NCBI RefSeq assembly: GCF_003545765.1
Contig: NZ_QXIO01000002.1
Coordinates: 62,001-126,000, forward strand
Direction: 5' to 3'
DNA: 64,000 nt
DNA from: Colwellia sp. RSH04
Lineage (GTDB): Bacteria > Pseudomonadota > Gammaproteobacteria > Enterobacterales > Alteromonadaceae
A program made the translations under genes and the position numbers. A model generated the notes under the pieces. The model searched no databases. It was not told the DNA's origin and saw nothing but the letters and a program-made list of their open reading frames with translations. Shown piece by piece: positions 63,613 through 64,000 of the stretch (within the stretch, counting starts at the first letter, position 1; each line of letters opens with the position of its first letter).

Positions 63613-63888
63613 ATGATCAAGCTTCCCAGCGAGTTAACCATTGCTCAAGTTGACTCATACCAACCTCAAATCATTTCAGAAATTGATGATAATACGGTTA
63701 TCACCATTGATGACAGTGAACTGACAAGAATTGATACTATTGGTGTGCAGTTTATTCTTGCTGTAGTGACTTATATTATTGCACAAGGTAAAGAGATTAA
63801 GTGGCAATCTACCTCTTCCATATTAAGAGAAAGCATCAACCAACTTGGAATAAATGATGCAATTTTGATGCAATACTTATCGGATTAA
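63613..63888 (+). CDS. STAS-domain protein (MlaB/SpoIIAA-like)
   Basis: A 91-residue single STAS domain. The family fold starts MIKLPSELTIAQVDSYQP and contains TIDDSELTRIDTIGVQFIL, the loop that in SpoIIAA is DSSG with phosphorylated Ser58. Here it is DTIG, so the phospho-acceptor position is Ile and the protein probably works by binding without serine phosphorylation. The CheY-like gene starts 52 bp downstream in the same direction. STAS proteins of this kind are often encoded at the head of chemotaxis operons in Alteromonadales and Vibrionales, which is the likely context. Confidence 0.85.
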   Translation: MIKLPSELTIAQVDSYQPQIISEIDDNTVITIDDSELTRIDTIGVQFILAVVTYIIAQGKEIKWQSTSSILRESINQLGINDAILMQYLSD

Positions 63889-63940
63889 TTAAACGTTTTT
63901 ACATCACAGATGTTACTTATATATTTATGAGGAAGTACAC

Positions 63941-64000
63941 ATGACAAAGGTGTTAGTTGTAGATGATTCCAACTCAATTAGAGACATGGTGAGTTTTACA
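63941..64000 (+). CDS. CheY-like response regulator (3' part outside window)
   Basis: Twenty codons are visible: MTKVLVVDDSNSIRDMVSFT. The VVDDS acidic pair and following SxSIRxMV pattern are typical of CheY-type single-domain receivers of chemotaxis clusters. GAGGAAG lies ahead of the ATG. The phospho-acceptor Asp lies beyond the window edge, so the domain content cannot be fully checked. Confidence 0.82.
   Translation, partial: MTKVLVVDDSNSIRDMVSFT

Overview
The window is AT-rich bacterial chromosome, almost certainly from a marine gammaproteobacterium of the order Alteromonadales, most like Colwelliaceae (Colwellia, Thalassotalea and relatives). This placement is an inference. It rests on low GC, the gammaproteobacterial order rne / rluC / maf / yceD-rpmF-plsX-fab-pabC-mltG-tmk-holB-pilZ-tatD, a HexR-controlled zwf-pgl-edd-eda operon, and a 'proteobacterial dedicated sortase' regulatory set found mostly in marine species. 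No rRNA, tRNA, CRISPR array, prophage or intact insertion sequence was seen.

Layout. Positions 1-4.9 kb: the start of a secreted 'choice-of-anchor H'-like protein, then a PepSY protein, a PhoP/PhoQ-like two-component pair and a DUF3300 envelope protein. 5-9.4 kb: a small Cys-containing protein, then the histidine kinase and response regulator pdsS/pdsR divergent from the OmpA-like pdsO. The sortase and its substrate are not next to them. 9.7-11.6 kb: a Sel1-repeat membrane protein and a Fur-controlled, shortened mono-heme DUF1111 protein. 11.7-16.4 kb: dinG and polB, divergent around a perfect LexA box. 16.5-21.5 kb: metC behind three tandem met boxes, an AstE/AspA-like hydrolase with an altered zinc motif, hinT, and an AlgZ/LytS-type kinase with a LytTR regulator. 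21.6-29.5 kb: central carbon metabolism, with pykA, a 266 bp MITE-like element, hexR, a HexR box and zwf-pgl-edd-eda (Entner-Doudoroff).

29.5-46.9 kb: two GYF-domain paralogues, rne with a long leader, rluC, yceF, and the ribosomal L32 / fatty-acid synthesis / cell-envelope / replication cluster. fabH is missing from its usual place between plsX and fabD. Several genes in this cluster start with TTG. 47.4-57.3 kb: a DUF4156 lipoprotein, a putative outer-membrane protein, a CPA2 antiporter with an RCK domain, tesA and ybbA-ybbP whose start codons overlap on opposite strands, an AI-2E family transporter, an LprI-like protein, yciI and yciB. 57.5-58.7 kb: an M24 peptidase. 58.8-63.3 kb: nitric oxide reductase accessory genes norQ-norE-norF-(unknown membrane protein)-norD-dnrP behind a perfect FNR-type box, with no norC or norB in the window. 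63.6 kb to the end: a STAS-domain gene and the start of a CheY-like gene, probably the edge of a chemotaxis cluster.

Regulatory sites read directly from the sequence agree with their genes: Fur (two), LexA, MetJ, HexR and FNR-type boxes. Several strong intrinsic terminators separate the units. One terminator on the minus strand has no gene feeding it and may mark a small RNA. Start codons were moved from the longest ORF for zwf, edd, yceD, fabF, ybbA, ybbP, norE, norF, dnrP, the DUF4156 lipoprotein and the small Cys protein, because ribosome binding sites or family N-termini favour the internal start.
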